DNA of 5,408 bases, taken from NCBI GenBank assembly GCA_937897615.1, contig CALCNO010000031.1:1-5408 (forward strand). Reading direction: 5' to 3'. Shown here piece after piece: positions 5,346-5,408 of the stretch. Numbering within the stretch: position 1 is the first letter of the stretch; each line of letters begins with the position of its first letter. The DNA comes from an uncultured Anaerolineaceae bacterium (GTDB lineage: Bacteria > Chloroflexota > Anaerolineae > Anaerolineales > Anaerolineaceae). A model generated the notes under the pieces. That model saw only the letters and a list, made by a program, of their open reading frames with translations. It searched no databases and was not told where the DNA came from. The position numbers and the translations under genes were made by a program.

Positions 5346-5408
5346 CCTTTGGACACCTTGGATAACTTCATTCCGTCATTATAATTATTAATAGACAATC
5401 TTTGATTA

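Noticed and set aside
1..5408. Insertion sequence, CRISPR array or integrase signatures
   Set aside because: No transposase or integrase motifs, no regularly spaced direct repeats and no terminal inverted repeats bracketing the toxin-antitoxin module were found on either strand.

Overview
The window carries five complete genes in three blocks. The organism is probably a moderate-GC bacterium of the Chloroflexota (Anaerolineae-like). That is an inference from three things: a Thr/Pro-rich lipoprotein bearing a parallel beta-helix, a prepilin peptidase with a GGAD rather than GGGD active-site motif, and an MqsR-like toxin paired with an MqsA/Panacea antitoxin. No rRNA, tRNA or other taxonomic marker is present, so the placement is tentative.

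Block 1 (1-1672, + strand) is the 3' end of an operon. The last codons of an unseen gene stop at position 18. An exported, cysteine-rich lytic transglycosylase follows (32-1000), then a short-form A24 prepilin peptidase (1014-1577). The two intergenic gaps are 13 bases each, and a hairpin plus T-tract terminator closes the unit. A wall-opening enzyme next to a prepilin peptidase suggests a type IV/Tad-like pilus or secretion locus extending to the left of the window.

Block 2 (about 1740-3333, + strand) is a self-contained toxin-antitoxin module. A near-consensus sigma70-type promoter has its -35 box inside the right arm of a perfect 15+2+15 inverted repeat. It drives an MqsR-like toxin (1853-2230) and, downstream, a three-part antitoxin (2272-3267): a YgiT/MqsA-type zinc finger, an MqsA-type HTH, and a C-terminal Panacea/SocA (DUF4065) domain. 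The layout predicts autorepression by the antitoxin at the palindrome. This is the most interesting part of the window.

Block 3 (3268-5408) starts with about 400 bases of AT-rich sequence with no convincing gene. A convergent minus-strand gene follows (5202 down to 3670). It encodes a surface lipoprotein: lipobox, Thr/Pro linker, then a right-handed parallel beta-helix whose last six rungs alternate between two sequence types. Its probable promoter near the right edge would start transcription inside a nine-A tract and give a leader of about 110 nt.

The three blocks have no obvious functional link. The toxin-antitoxin module looks like an accessory insertion between an envelope/pilus operon and a surface-protein gene.
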